From assembly GCF_004361815.1 (NCBI RefSeq), contig NZ_SNWA01000002.1, forward strand, positions 1,178,001 to 1,242,000: a stretch of 64,000 nt of DNA. The letters run 5' to 3'. This DNA is from Paraburkholderia sp. BL10I2N1 (GTDB lineage: Bacteria; Pseudomonadota; Gammaproteobacteria; Burkholderiales; Burkholderiaceae). The notes under the pieces are model-generated. The model saw only the letters and a program-made list of their open reading frames with translations, was not told the origin of the DNA and made no database searches. Of the stretch, positions 1-8,844 are shown piece after piece; the first letter of the stretch is position 1, and each line of letters begins with the position of its first letter. A program made the position numbers and the translations under genes.

Positions 1-503
1 GACTTCGAAAGGCAATACTCTGCCCTCTCAGGGGACGCCATCGTGGCTGATACCGACGAGACCGTGATAATCGCGCGGGGGCGATCTGACTCGGCGCTCA
101 ACATCTGGCGAGCAACCGCCTGAGTCATGAAGAAGGTCCCGCGCAGATTCACTCCAAGCACGGTGTCGAACGCCTCGGGGCCCACATCCAGCAGATCACC
201 GCGAGCGGGCGAGCCGATTCCCGCGTTGTTCACCAGGCAATCCAGATTGCCGCACCACGCCAGCACACCTTCGAGCACTCGCGTGTGGGACGCCACGTCC
301 TGTATATTCGCCTGGACAAAGAGAGACCGCCGTCCCTGGTCCTCGATCGCCCGTAGCGTCAGAACTGTCTCTTCGTCATCGACCACGTCCGTAATGGCCA
401 CGTCGTAGCCGCGCGAGGCCAACTCGACAGCGATCGCGCGCCCGATTCCGCGGCGCCCACCCGTGACGAGCGCTGCGAGAGGTTGCTTTGCATCATCAGG
501 CAT
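1..503 (-). CDS. SDR family oxidoreductase, 3' part outside window
   Basis: The gene encodes a classical short-chain dehydrogenase/reductase, an NAD(P)-dependent enzyme that oxidises or reduces an alcohol/carbonyl. The Rossmann motif TGGRRGIG lies at residues 14-21, NNAG at 92-95, the catalytic serine near 149-150 and the YCLSK active site at 163-167. The window ends right after the catalytic lysine, so about 80 C-terminal residues are missing from view. The ATG at 503 overlaps the end of the GMC gene by 8 bp, so the two are translationally coupled and this is the last gene seen of the long leftward operon. The substrate is unknown; a sugar or polyol derivative is likely from the neighbouring sugar importer. 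Confidence 0.9.
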   Translation of the reverse strand, partial: MPDDAKQPLAALVTGGRRGIGRAIAVELASRGYDVAITDVVDDEETVLTLRAIEDQGRRSLFVQANIQDVASHTRVLEGVLAWCGNLDCLVNNAGIGSPARGDLLDVGPEAFDTVLGVNLRGTFFMTQAVARQMLSAESDRPRAIITVSSVSATMASPERAEYCLSK

Positions 504-2052
504 GTCGGCCTCCGTCAATAGCGTGGTCTCCGCTAGCCGTGCGGCTGCGCGTCAGCTCCGAACGAAGGTGTTCTCCGACCCGTAGAGCCTGGGCTGCTAC
601 TGTCAGTGCCGGATTGACGGCAGCAGACGAGGGAAAAAAGCTCGCATCAACGACGTACAGGTTCTGGTGGTCATAAGCCTTGCAGAACGGATCGAGTGGC
701 GCGGACCCAGCCTCACTGCCAAACCGGACCGTCCCACACTGATGGGACGGCGTGTCCTCCCCAAAGCGTCTGCTGACCACCAGCGGATAGCCCGCGTCCT
801 TGAGCAGACGCTTCGCTTTCTGAACGAAGCGTTCATGAGGTTTGAGATTGGTGCGATTCCACGTCAGCTGGATCTCACCGGACGGCGTTAGCTCTACGCG
901 ACTATCTGCGCTCGGCAAGTCTTCCGACATCGCGTAAAGATCGACACTGTGACGGCTGATGTATTCCAGAACCTTCCTCGGCACATACGGAAGCGCGCCA
1001 CGAAGCATGGGTTCACGGATCTTCCCCAGCATTTGCAGATTGCCCAGCGGCCACCGGTCGTGCACACCGCCAAAGTAAAAGTCGTTGACCGAAAGCGTCT
1101 TCGGAAAACGGGTGTCGTTGACCGTCCTCGGGTCGATTGCCAGAATCGCGGTGCAGTTATGGTTCATGTAGTACCGCCCGACTGCTCCGGACGTGTTCGC
1201 AAGCCCTTTCGGAAATTTGTCGTTAGCCGAGGCGAGTAACAGAACGGCGCTATTGATCGCCCCTGCCGACAGCACAAACGTGTCCCCAGTGATGGTAAGC
1301 GGACCATCCCGCGTCTCAACCTCGACACCCGAAATCTTTCGCCCTGTCGGGTCGGTCACAAGTCGTGTCGCGCGTGCGCCCGTCAGCAGGGACACGCCTC
1401 CCTTTTTCAGCGCGGGGCGCAACAGGCAAATCTCGGCGTCTCCTTTCGCGTCAATGCGGCAAGGAAAAGCGTCACATGTGCCACAGCGCACGCACGTGCC
1501 GCCGTCGCCAAAATTGACCGAAGCCGGCATAAAGAACGGATGCAGGCCCTGCTCTCGAAGCTTCTCCCGGAGCCTGCCGATCACAGGTTCGTCAGGTATC
1601 GGTCCATGACGATAATTGACGGATCTCGGAGGCTCGGCAGGATCCTGACCAGCGGACCCTCTCACGCCGAAGAGCTCCTCGGCCAGGTCGTAGTATTTTT
1701 CGAGGTCCCGGTACGCGATGGGCCACGCGGGCGACACGCCTTCCTCATGGGCGAGTTCTTCGAAGTCGGCTTCACGCAGCCGGAACATGGCGGTACCGAA
1801 GAACTTCGTATGTCCGCCGACAAAGTAGTACTGGCCAGGACGATAGCGCTCGCCAGCGCCGTTGAGCCACGTGTCGCGCGTGCGATACCGGAGCTGGCCG
1901 AATACGGCTTCCGCGTCCCAGTTCTGCAATTCGCGGGGAAGATTGTCGCCCCGCTCGATCACAACGACACTGGCACCCGTACCCGCCAGCTGCAGGGCAA
2001 TCGCGCTGCCGCCGACGCCCGAACCAACGATGACGACATCGGCATGCATCAC
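496..2052 (-). CDS. GMC family FAD-dependent oxidoreductase
   Basis: This 518-residue flavoprotein belongs to the glucose-methanol-choline oxidoreductase family, which oxidises alcohol groups on sugars, polyols or similar compounds. The N-terminal FAD-binding motif GSGVGG is at residues 10-15, followed by VVVIERG, and the C-terminal [15 protein letters not shown] block is typical of the GMC active-site region. A cysteine cluster at about 187-198 (C-x2-C-x2-C-x4-C) is seen in some bacterial GMC dehydrogenases. No secretion signal is visible, so it is probably cytoplasmic. Its ATG overlaps the ABC ATPase stop by 4 bp, and its end overlaps the SDR start. The substrate cannot be read from the sequence. 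Confidence 0.9.
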   Translation of the reverse strand: MMHADVVIVGSGVGGSAIALQLAGTGASVVVIERGDNLPRELQNWDAEAVFGQLRYRTRDTWLNGAGERYRPGQYYFVGGHTKFFGTAMFRLREADFEELAHEEGVSPAWPIAYRDLEKYYDLAEELFGVRGSAGQDPAEPPRSVNYRHGPIPDEPVIGRLREKLREQGLHPFFMPASVNFGDGGTCVRCGTCDAFPCRIDAKGDAEICLLRPALKKGGVSLLTGARATRLVTDPTGRKISGVEVETRDGPLTITGDTFVLSAGAINSAVLLLASANDKFPKGLANTSGAVGRYYMNHNCTAILAIDPRTVNDTRFPKTLSVNDFYFGGVHDRWPLGNLQMLGKIREPMLRGALPYVPRKVLEYISRHSVDLYAMSEDLPSADSRVELTPSGEIQLTWNRTNLKPHERFVQKAKRLLKDAGYPLVVSRRFGEDTPSHQCGTVRFGSEAGSAPLDPFCKAYDHQNLYVVDASFFPSSAAVNPALTVAAQALRVGEHLRSELTRSRTASGDHAIDGGRHA

Positions 2053-3155
2053 GCTATCCTTTCTTCCGTTTGCGCATCGAAGAGGACCAGCTTCGACAGA
2101 TCGACCCGCAGGTTGCAGTGCTCGCCCGGGCTATGCGGAATGTCGGCGCCAAGCCGGGCCGCGATTTCGACCCCGCCCATTTCAAGCGCCGCCAGCGTGT
2201 CTGGTCCCGTGGGCTCCATGACCAGCACCTTTACCGCTACCTCGCGTACCGCATCCGGGACCCGCGAGGATTCCACACCGATCGCTTCTGGGCGAAGGCC
2301 GGCAATCACCTTCTTGCCCGCGTATCGCGCGACCGCGGCGGGCTGGGCCGGCAGATCAAGGCTAACCGCTGCACTGCCCTCGCCCATCGTCAGAACGAGT
2401 GTGTCGTTCCGGGTTGTGAGCACGGCCGGAATGAGGTTCATCGACGGCGAGCCCATAAATGTTGCGACAAAGGTATTGGCCGGCGTACTGTAGATCTCCG
2501 CTGGCGTGCCGAACTGCTGGATCACGCCCCCCTTCATCACCGCAATCCGGGTCGCAAGTGTCATCGCTTCGATCTGGTCGTGAGTCACGTACACGATCGT
2601 TGCGCCGAGCCGTTGATGCAGTTTCTTGATTTCGGTGCGCATGTCAACGCGCAGTTTTGCATCAAGATTGGACAGCGGCTCGTCGAACAGGAAGATTTTT
2701 GGATCCCGCACCAGTGCCCGCCCCATGGCGACACGCTGCCGTTGACCGCCCGAGAGCTGGCCCGGGCGGCGCTTGATCAGATGCTCGATCTGAAGCAGCC
2801 TTGCAGCGTCCGCGACGGCCTTATCCCGCTCGACTTTCGAGACTTTGCGCATCTCGAGACCAAAGCTGATGTTCTGGCCGACCGTCATGTTCGGATACAG
2901 CGCATAGCTCTGAAAGACCATCGCGATATCCCGCTCGCTGGGATGCAGGTCGTTGACCCGGTCGCTGTCGATCCGGATCTCTCCACCGGAGATAGTGTCA
3001 AGTCCCGCGATCAGCGACAGCAGGGTCGATTTTCCGCAACCGGACGGCCCGACAAGAACAAGGAAATCGCCATCCGTCACATCGATGTTGATGTTCTTCA
3101 GGATTTCCGTCGGGCCGTAGGCCTTGCGGACATTTGAAATATGCAGAGAAGCCAT
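2049..3155 (-). CDS. Sugar ABC transporter ATP-binding protein (MalK/UgpC type)
   Basis: This is the ATPase that powers a carbohydrate importer of the CUT1 class. Walker [10 protein letters not shown] is at residues 36-44, the Q-loop at about 82, the signature LSGGQRQR at 134-141, Walker B IFLFDEP at 154-160 and the switch histidine in VTHDQ near 190. At 368 residues it has the C-terminal TOBE/regulatory domain (about 235-368) found in MalK, UgpC and MsmK, which often lets such ATPases serve more than one transporter. It starts 4 bp after the upstream permease stop and overlaps the GMC gene by 4 bp. Confidence 0.95.
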   Translation of the reverse strand: MASLHISNVRKAYGPTEILKNINIDVTDGDFLVLVGPSGCGKSTLLSLIAGLDTISGGEIRIDSDRVNDLHPSERDIAMVFQSYALYPNMTVGQNISFGLEMRKVSKVERDKAVADAARLLQIEHLIKRRPGQLSGGQRQRVAMGRALVRDPKIFLFDEPLSNLDAKLRVDMRTEIKKLHQRLGATIVYVTHDQIEAMTLATRIAVMKGGVIQQFGTPAEIYSTPANTFVATFMGSPSMNLIPAVLTTRNDTLVLTMGEGSAAVSLDLPAQPAAVARYAGKKVIAGLRPEAIGVESSRVPDAVREVAVKVLVMEPTGPDTLAALEMGGVEIAARLGADIPHSPGEHCNLRVDLSKLVLFDAQTEERIA

Positions 3156-3159
3156 TTCC

Positions 3160-4053
3160 TTACCCCTTTACCGAACCGGCCATCATGCCGCGCACGAAAT
3201 AGCGGCCGCCGATCACATAGACCACAAGAGTGGGCAGCGCGGTAATTACCGCGGCTGCCATCTGAACGTTGTATTCACGCACGCCCGTCGACGTATTCAC
3301 GATGTTGTTCAGTGCGACCGTAATAGGCGCCGTGCTGCCCGTCGTGAACGAAGCACCAAAGAGAAAGTCGTTCCAGATATTGGTGAACTGCCAGATGACT
3401 GTAACGGTGATGATGGCGCCGGAACACGGCAACAGGATGCGCAGGAATATCCTGAAAAAGCGCGCTCCATCGATCATCGCGGCCTTCACCAGTTCATCGG
3501 GAAACGCGACATAGAAGTTACGGAAGTACAGCGTCGTAAAGCACAGACCGTAGACAATGTGCACGAAGACAAGACCCGTAATGGACTGTGCGAGCCCGAT
3601 TTTCCCGAGGAAGGCGGCCATTGGAATGAGCACGATCTGGAACGGGATGAAGCATCCGAACAGTACGAGTCCAAACAGGATGTTGTCGCCCTTGAATCTC
3701 CATTTGGTCAGCACGTACCCGTTGAGCGCACCAAGGAAGGTGGAAATCGCAACGGCGGATATGACCATCCGCGTCGAGTTCCAGAAAAACCCCTTCACGC
3801 CGGAACAATCGAGACCAACGCACGCTTCCCCCCAGGCTTTGATCCATGGCTCCAGTGTCCACGCATGCGGCAACGCGAGAATGTTTCCGCTGTACACCTC
3901 CGGAAGAGGTTTGAACGACGTGAGCATCATTACCGCGAGCGGGATCAGATAGACGACGGCGAAAACCGCCAGCAGTCCATAGATCACGATCCTAGATACG
4001 TAGTTATGCTTACCCATCACCATTTGCGGCGAGTCCCAGCCTTTTTTCAACAT
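3160..4053 (-). CDS. Carbohydrate ABC transporter permease (MalG type)
   Basis: This inner-membrane permease of 297 residues has six predicted membrane spans and the conserved EAA loop ([15 protein letters not shown]) that docks on the ATPase. It matches the MalG-like second permease of CUT1 sugar importers in length and in the position of the EAA loop. The start is supported by an AGGAGA ribosome-binding site five bases upstream of the ATG at 4053. It is separated from the first permease by 66 bp that contain a strong hairpin (4070-4103). Confidence 0.94.
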   Translation of the reverse strand: MLKKGWDSPQMVMGKHNYVSRIVIYGLLAVFAVVYLIPLAVMMLTSFKPLPEVYSGNILALPHAWTLEPWIKAWGEACVGLDCSGVKGFFWNSTRMVISAVAISTFLGALNGYVLTKWRFKGDNILFGLVLFGCFIPFQIVLIPMAAFLGKIGLAQSITGLVFVHIVYGLCFTTLYFRNFYVAFPDELVKAAMIDGARFFRIFLRILLPCSGAIITVTVIWQFTNIWNDFLFGASFTTGSTAPITVALNNIVNTSTGVREYNVQMAAAVITALPTLVVYVIGGRYFVRGMMAGSVKG

Positions 4054-4069
4054 GACGATCTCCTGTGTC

Positions 4070-4103
4070 GATCGGAGTTAGCGCTTCAGCGCTTACTCCG
4101 ATC
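4070..4103 (-). other. Intercistronic hairpin between the two permease genes
   Basis: The sequence GATCGGAGT-T-AGCGC is followed by TTCA and then GCGCT-T-ACTCCGATC, giving a stem of 9 plus 5 base pairs with one T-T mismatch and a four-base loop. There is no T-run on either strand, so it is probably not an intrinsic terminator. A structure like this inside an operon may stabilise mRNA segments or allow partial termination, which is an inference. Confidence 0.6.
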
Positions 4104-4119
4104 CCATGCACCAGCTGGA

Positions 4120-5088
4120 TTAATGCGAGCCGCTGCCGCTGCGCGGACGAAGCTCCGAATAGAGATACGGGACCATGATCGCCGCGACCGTGCACAGCAT
4201 CATCACCGCACTCGCCGCCCCCATACCCAGTTCGTTTCGCGTGAAGGTGAACGAATACATGAACGTCGAGGGCAATTCCGTCGAATAGCCAGGACCGGCG
4301 CCAGTCAAGGCCACCACCAGTTCATAGCTCTTGACCGCGAGGTGAACGAGGATGACAAATGCGGAAACGAAGGCCGGACGCAGTTGCGGAATGATGATGC
4401 GTCGATAAATTGCCGGCATTCTTGCTCCATCGATCGAAGCAGCCTTGACCATATCCTGATCGATACCCCGCAGGCCTGCGAGGAACATCGTCATGACGAA
4501 GCCGGACGCCTGCCACACCGCAGCGATGACGACGGTGTAAATTGCCATTCGATCATCGATGATCCAGTCGAACCTGAAACTGGTCCAACCCCAGTCGTGG
4601 AAAAGCTTTGTCAGCCCGAGACCAGGATTCAGTATCCATTTCCAGGCTGTGCCCGTTACGATGAAGGAGATCGCCATGGGATAAAGGAAGATCGCACGCA
4701 GCCCGCCTTCCGCCCTGATGCGCTGATCCAGAAGGATGGCGAGGCCCAGCCCGATCCCCATGCACAGGACGACATACAGCGATGCATAGATTCCCAGGTT
4801 GGCGACCGCAACGTGCCAGCGCGGATGTGCCCAGACGCGCCCATACTGCATCAGGCCGCCCCAGTGCAGATTGGCAAAGGCGCGTGAGCGCGTAAACGAC
4901 AGGACAGTGGTCCAGACGATAAAACCGTAGACGAAGATCAGCGTCGTAATCAGCGTGGGCGACAACACAAGCTTTGGCAATATCTGCTCGAACCGGTTTC
5001 GCAGGCTTGACCGGCGTTTGTCGTGAAGATGGGATTCGTCCACAGTGCCTCGCGATGAGGCATGGGCGGTCCGGTGTGTAGTGTGCAT
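4120..5088 (-). CDS. Carbohydrate ABC transporter permease (MalF type)
   Basis: This is the first inner-membrane permease of the CUT1 sugar importer, about 322 residues with six membrane spans. The EAA loop reads DMVKAASIDGARMPAIYRR. The frame is open further upstream to 5133, but the ATG at 5088 is preferred because AGAGG precedes it at normal spacing and the longer form adds an unconserved charged tail. It lies between the binding-protein gene (81 bp upstream) and the second permease. Confidence 0.93.
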   Translation of the reverse strand: MHTTHRTAHASSRGTVDESHLHDKRRSSLRNRFEQILPKLVLSPTLITTLIFVYGFIVWTTVLSFTRSRAFANLHWGGLMQYGRVWAHPRWHVAVANLGIYASLYVVLCMGIGLGLAILLDQRIRAEGGLRAIFLYPMAISFIVTGTAWKWILNPGLGLTKLFHDWGWTSFRFDWIIDDRMAIYTVVIAAVWQASGFVMTMFLAGLRGIDQDMVKAASIDGARMPAIYRRIIIPQLRPAFVSAFVILVHLAVKSYELVVALTGAGPGYSTELPSTFMYSFTFTRNELGMGAASAVMMLCTVAAIMVPYLYSELRPRSGSGSH

Positions 5089-5169
5089 AGCAACCACCTC
5101 TACTTCGGGAGCATCGGGTCTTCGCAGGGACACTCTCGCGCCCCCGTGAGCTCTAGGACGGTGTACGGC

Positions 5170-6426
5170 CTACTTGGCGTTGTTGACAGCGTCGACCAGC
5201 TGTTTCACCGCGTCGGCAGATGACTCATTGGAGTTGAAGAAATGCGTGACGACGTCATAGACGGCGTTCTTAGGCCCATCGGGCATCGCGTGTCCGTGCG
5301 CGAAGCTGCCCACCATCGTGCCGCTCTTCAGCGCAGAGCGAAGATCAGCCATCGATTTCTGGCCGCACTCGTCGAAGCCATCGGAAGGCACATCGAGACG
5401 CGCCGGAATCGCGCCCTTGATCTGGTTGAATTTCGCCTGCACGCCCTTGTCCATCACGGTCGACGCGAACGCGTATTCACCAGGCAGGCTGGCGTCGCTC
5501 TTTTTGAACGTCGCAAACTGATCAGTATTGAAGATGAAGTCGCCCTGGGTGCCGGGGTATTGGAAGCACAGGTAGTCGACATTGGCCTTCTTGCCAGCGT
5601 TCACGAACTCGCCCTTCGCCCAGTCGCCCATGATCTGCATCGCGGCCTTGTCGTTGATGACCATCGATGTTGCGAGGTTCCAGTCACGCCCCGGGAAATT
5701 CGGATCGACCATACCGCGCAGCGCGCGCATCTGGTCAAATGCCTTTTCCATCGTCTTGGAACCGAGCGCGGCAGGATCAAGCTTGACGAGCGCCTGGGTA
5801 TAGAATTTCGGGCCGCCGGCAGACATGACGGCGCTATCGAAAATCGTTGCTTCCTGCCATGGCTGCCCGCCGTGGGCGAGCGGAGTATAGCCAGCCTTGC
5901 GGATCAAGGCGGCATCGGCAACCAGTTGGTCGAACGTCTGCGGCGGAGTCAGATGCAGCTGGTCGAAGATCTTCTTGTTCGCCCAGATCCAGTTGGTCCG
6001 GTGAATATCAACCGGCACCGCTACCCAATGACCATCGACCTTCGAGAAACGTTGAATCGGACCCGGCACGAGCTTGTCCCATCCTTCTTTTGCCGCGATC
6101 GGATCGAGATTGGCGAGATAATCCTGCGACGCGTATTCAGGAATGGTAAAGCCGAGCATCTGGATGGCGTCAGGCGGATTGCCGGATGCTACGCGAGCTT
6201 TCAGTACCGTGCGCGCTGCTTCGCCACCGCCCCCTGCAATCGGCGCGTCCTTCCAGGCGTATCCGCGCTGCTTCAGACCGTCCTTTAATACCTCCAGCGC
6301 ACGGGCTTCGCCGCCCGAGGTCCACCAGTGCATCACTTCGACGGTTTTGGTGTCAGCCGCCGATGCCATGCCGCTGCCACCGACGGCGAGGGCTGCCACG
6401 AGTGCAAAAAGTGACTTCTTCAACAT
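5170..6426 (-). CDS. Sugar ABC transporter substrate-binding protein
   Basis: This periplasmic binding protein of 418 residues captures the sugar for the importer encoded downstream. It has a clear signal peptide (positive MLKK start, hydrophobic core, cleavage after ASA at about 23). The mature start VEVMHWWTSGGE and the segment IAGGGGEAARTVLKARVASG closely resemble the glucose/mannose-type binding proteins (GtsA family). A GGAG ribosome-binding site precedes the ATG at 6426. As the gene upstream of the permeases it is expected to be made in excess, and the hairpin at 6481-6500 may contribute. The exact ligand is not certain. Confidence 0.93.
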   Translation of the reverse strand: MLKKSLFALVAALAVGGSGMASAADTKTVEVMHWWTSGGEARALEVLKDGLKQRGYAWKDAPIAGGGGEAARTVLKARVASGNPPDAIQMLGFTIPEYASQDYLANLDPIAAKEGWDKLVPGPIQRFSKVDGHWVAVPVDIHRTNWIWANKKIFDQLHLTPPQTFDQLVADAALIRKAGYTPLAHGGQPWQEATIFDSAVMSAGGPKFYTQALVKLDPAALGSKTMEKAFDQMRALRGMVDPNFPGRDWNLATSMVINDKAAMQIMGDWAKGEFVNAGKKANVDYLCFQYPGTQGDFIFNTDQFATFKKSDASLPGEYAFASTVMDKGVQAKFNQIKGAIPARLDVPSDGFDECGQKSMADLRSALKSGTMVGSFAHGHAMPDGPKNAVYDVVTHFFNSNESSADAVKQLVDAVNNAK

Positions 6427-6480
6427 GTCTCACTCCAGATGGGTTGCTCTCTCTGATGGAGAGGGTTTTTCAGTTTTTTC

Positions 6481-6500
6481 CGGGCGGACGCTTCCGCCCG
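6481..6500 (-). other. Perfect hairpin between aldehyde dehydrogenase and binding-protein genes
   Basis: CGGGCGGA-CGCT-TCCGCCCG forms an 8-bp perfect GC-rich stem with a four-base loop in the 92-bp gap. On the transcribed minus strand it is followed by GAAAAAACTG, not by a U-run, so termination would be weak at best. A role in stabilising the upstream or downstream mRNA segment is an inference. Confidence 0.55.
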
Positions 6501-6518
6501 AGGCTTATTTCTTACCTG

Positions 6519-8060
6519 CTATTTCTTCGCCGGCAGCCAAAGGTTCTTGCGTTCTCCGATATGCAGTTGAATCGTCTTCGTCTCCGTATAGTCTTCGACC
6601 GCCTGCTTGCCGAGTTCGCGGCCGACGCCGCTCGACTTGAATCCACCAAACGGGAGTTCCGGATATCCGTCGAGGAAGGTGTTCACCCAGATCGTCCCTG
6701 CGTCGACACCGCGTGCGACCTTCAGGCAGGTATCGATATCGCTGCTCCACACAGCGGCCGACAAGCCGTACGCAGTGTCGTTTGCGATTTCGATGGCATG
6801 ATCAAGATCGCGGAAAGCGATGACACTCAAGACAGGGCCGAAAATTTCCTCTCTTGCGACACCCATGTCTGCCGTGACATCGGTCAGGACGGTCGGCTGC
6901 AGATAAAGGCCCTTAGCACTTGCGTAACGCCCGCCGCCAAGACGCACCTTCGCGCCTGCCGAGACACCGGTCTCGATATGACCAAGGATGTCGTTCATTT
7001 GCTGTTCGCTGACGATCGCGCCGACCTTCGCATCGGGATGAAGCGGATCGCCGACAGGCACTTCGCGGGCACGCTCGATGACAGAAGCGGCAAACCGCTC
7101 CACGATGGACTCATGCACGAGAACCCGGCTACCGCTGTTGCAGCATTCGCCGGCGTTGAAGTACACGCCGAATACGACCGCGTCGACCATTGCGTCCCAG
7201 TCGCAGTCCGGGAAAACGATCTGAGGATTCTTGCCACCCAGTTCCAGTGCGACTTTCTTGAGTTTCTTTGAGGCCACCCCAGCTAGCATGGACCCGACAT
7301 GGGTCGAACCCGTGAACGAGAGCATGTCGACCCGCGGACTTTCAGCGAGAGGCTGGCCGACGCGCGAGCCCTTGCCCGTCACGACATTCGCGACCCCGGC
7401 AAGCACGCCTGCCTTTTCAAGAATCTCCATCAACATGACGGTCGTGCCGGACGTCAGCTCGCTGGGCTTGATCACGCATGTGCAGCCCGCTGCCATCGCG
7501 AATGGCAGTTTCTGGCACAAAATCCACAGTGGAAAATTCCACGGCGTGATGATGCCGACCACCCCGATCGGCTGACGCAACACCAATCCAAGCATGTCTT
7601 CACCCAAGGTGTTGTAGGCGTCACCGCTAGTGGTGCGGGCGAGGCTCGCGGCGTACTGCCACAGATCGACGCAACCGGCGACCTCCGCGCGCGCCTGGAT
7701 GAGTGGCTTTCCGTTCTCCAGCGATTCGATCAGCGCAAGACGCTCAATCTGGGCCTGGATGCCATCCGCGATCGCCAGCAGCACGCGGGCACGCTCCGCT
7801 CCCTTCATCTTTGGCCAGGGGCCGTGATGAAATGCACGATGGGCCGCGTCGATTGCCGCGTCGACGTCCTCGGGTGTCGCCACGGCATAGGTGCTGACGA
7901 GCTCGCCGTGAGCCGGACTGAGCCGCTCGACACGTTCGCCGCCACCAGCCTCGCACCACTGCCCGTCGATGTAGAGACGACCGTGATACACGTCAAAGTC
8001 AGTCTTATGAGACGCCACAAGCAAGGGCGCCAGTTCCGGATTCATGTTTGCAGTCGTCAT
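6519..8060 (-). CDS. Aldehyde dehydrogenase family protein
   Basis: This 513-residue NAD(P)-dependent enzyme oxidises an aldehyde to the acid. The active-site glutamate is in ALELGGKNP and the catalytic cysteine in FNAGECCNSGSR, with the cofactor-binding ITPWNFPL motif further upstream. The ATG at 8060 is chosen because it follows the enoyl-CoA hydratase stop by one base; a longer form from 8075 would overlap that gene. It resembles betaine/medium-chain aldehyde dehydrogenases. In the operon it probably oxidises an aldehyde made by the GMC or SDR enzyme, which is an inference. Confidence 0.94.
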   Translation of the reverse strand: MTTANMNPELAPLLVASHKTDFDVYHGRLYIDGQWCEAGGGERVERLSPAHGELVSTYAVATPEDVDAAIDAAHRAFHHGPWPKMKGAERARVLLAIADGIQAQIERLALIESLENGKPLIQARAEVAGCVDLWQYAASLARTTSGDAYNTLGEDMLGLVLRQPIGVVGIITPWNFPLWILCQKLPFAMAAGCTCVIKPSELTSGTTVMLMEILEKAGVLAGVANVVTGKGSRVGQPLAESPRVDMLSFTGSTHVGSMLAGVASKKLKKVALELGGKNPQIVFPDCDWDAMVDAVVFGVYFNAGECCNSGSRVLVHESIVERFAASVIERAREVPVGDPLHPDAKVGAIVSEQQMNDILGHIETGVSAGAKVRLGGGRYASAKGLYLQPTVLTDVTADMGVAREEIFGPVLSVIAFRDLDHAIEIANDTAYGLSAAVWSSDIDTCLKVARGVDAGTIWVNTFLDGYPELPFGGFKSSGVGRELGKQAVEDYTETKTIQLHIGERKNLWLPAKK

Positions 8061-8061
8061 G

Positions 8062-8844
8062 TCAGTTACCCTCAAAGTTCGCCGGCCGCTTTTCGCGAAA
8101 GCTCAGCATTCCCTCACGCGCATCCGCGGTGGTTGCCGCCAATGCACCCGCCATCGCCTCGAGGGTGGCCGCAGCACCCTCGCCATTTGCCGCGTTCACC
8201 AGTTGCTTGGTCAGTTGCACCGACACAGGTGCAAGACGTGCGATCTGTTCGGCCATCTCCAGCGCGGCGTTCAATGCACCGGCCGCCGACGCAACCTCGT
8301 CGATCAGACCGATCTCGTGAGCGCGCGCGGCGTCGATACGTCTGCCGGTGAGCGCGAGCATCTTGACCTTGCTCGCCCCAATGACCGAGACAAGCCGTTG
8401 TGTACCGGACCAGCCCGGACATGTCGCTATACCCGCCTCTGGGAGCGCGAAGGTCGCGGCAGGGTCTGCAATCCGGATGTCCGCCACCGCGGCAAGCTCC
8501 AGGCCGCCTCCGAGTGCGTGCCCATTGATAGCGGCGATGACCGGCACACGAAGCGCAGCCCAACGATCAAAGATCCTGTGTCCGCGCGGTACCCACTGAC
8601 GCCACATATCAAGTGGCGCCAGCGCGGACCATTCATTGATATCCGCACCCACGCAGAAAGCCTTGGTTCCCGAACCAGTCAGGACCACGGCACGCACATC
8701 GGTCCACGTATCAAGCTTCGCGGCGACCGCCTCCAGACGCATCAGCATCGGTGGGGTCAAGGCATTGAGCTTCTCTGGGCGATTCAACGTGACAACTGCG
8801 ACTGCGCCACTGCGCTCGAACTGGATTCCATCGATATCAGCCAC
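8062..8844 (-). CDS. Enoyl-CoA hydratase/isomerase family protein
   Basis: This 260-residue crotonase-fold protein acts on CoA thioesters. The segment GTKAFCVGADINEW is the oxyanion-hole/CoA-binding block and NGHALGGGLELAAVADIRIA is the second family signature. Two acidic residues expected in hydratases appear at ALPEAGI and in the preceding helix, so hydratase activity is plausible. The start is a GTG at 8844, with GGGAGG six bases upstream, overlapping the CoA-transferase stop by 8 bp. A CoA-thioester enzyme in a sugar-import operon is unusual and suggests that the carbon source is degraded through an acyl-CoA. Confidence 0.92.
   Translation of the reverse strand: MADIDGIQFERSGAVAVVTLNRPEKLNALTPPMLMRLEAVAAKLDTWTDVRAVVLTGSGTKAFCVGADINEWSALAPLDMWRQWVPRGHRIFDRWAALRVPVIAAINGHALGGGLELAAVADIRIADPAATFALPEAGIATCPGWSGTQRLVSVIGASKVKMLALTGRRIDAARAHEIGLIDEVASAAGALNAALEMAEQIARLAPVSVQLTKQLVNAANGEGAAATLEAMAGALAATTADAREGMLSFREKRPANFEGN

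Noticed and set aside
3124..4887. Long plus-strand open frame of 587 codons over the permease genes.
   Set aside because: It is antisense to two clear ABC permease genes, has no recognisable domain and reflects codon bias in GC-rich DNA.
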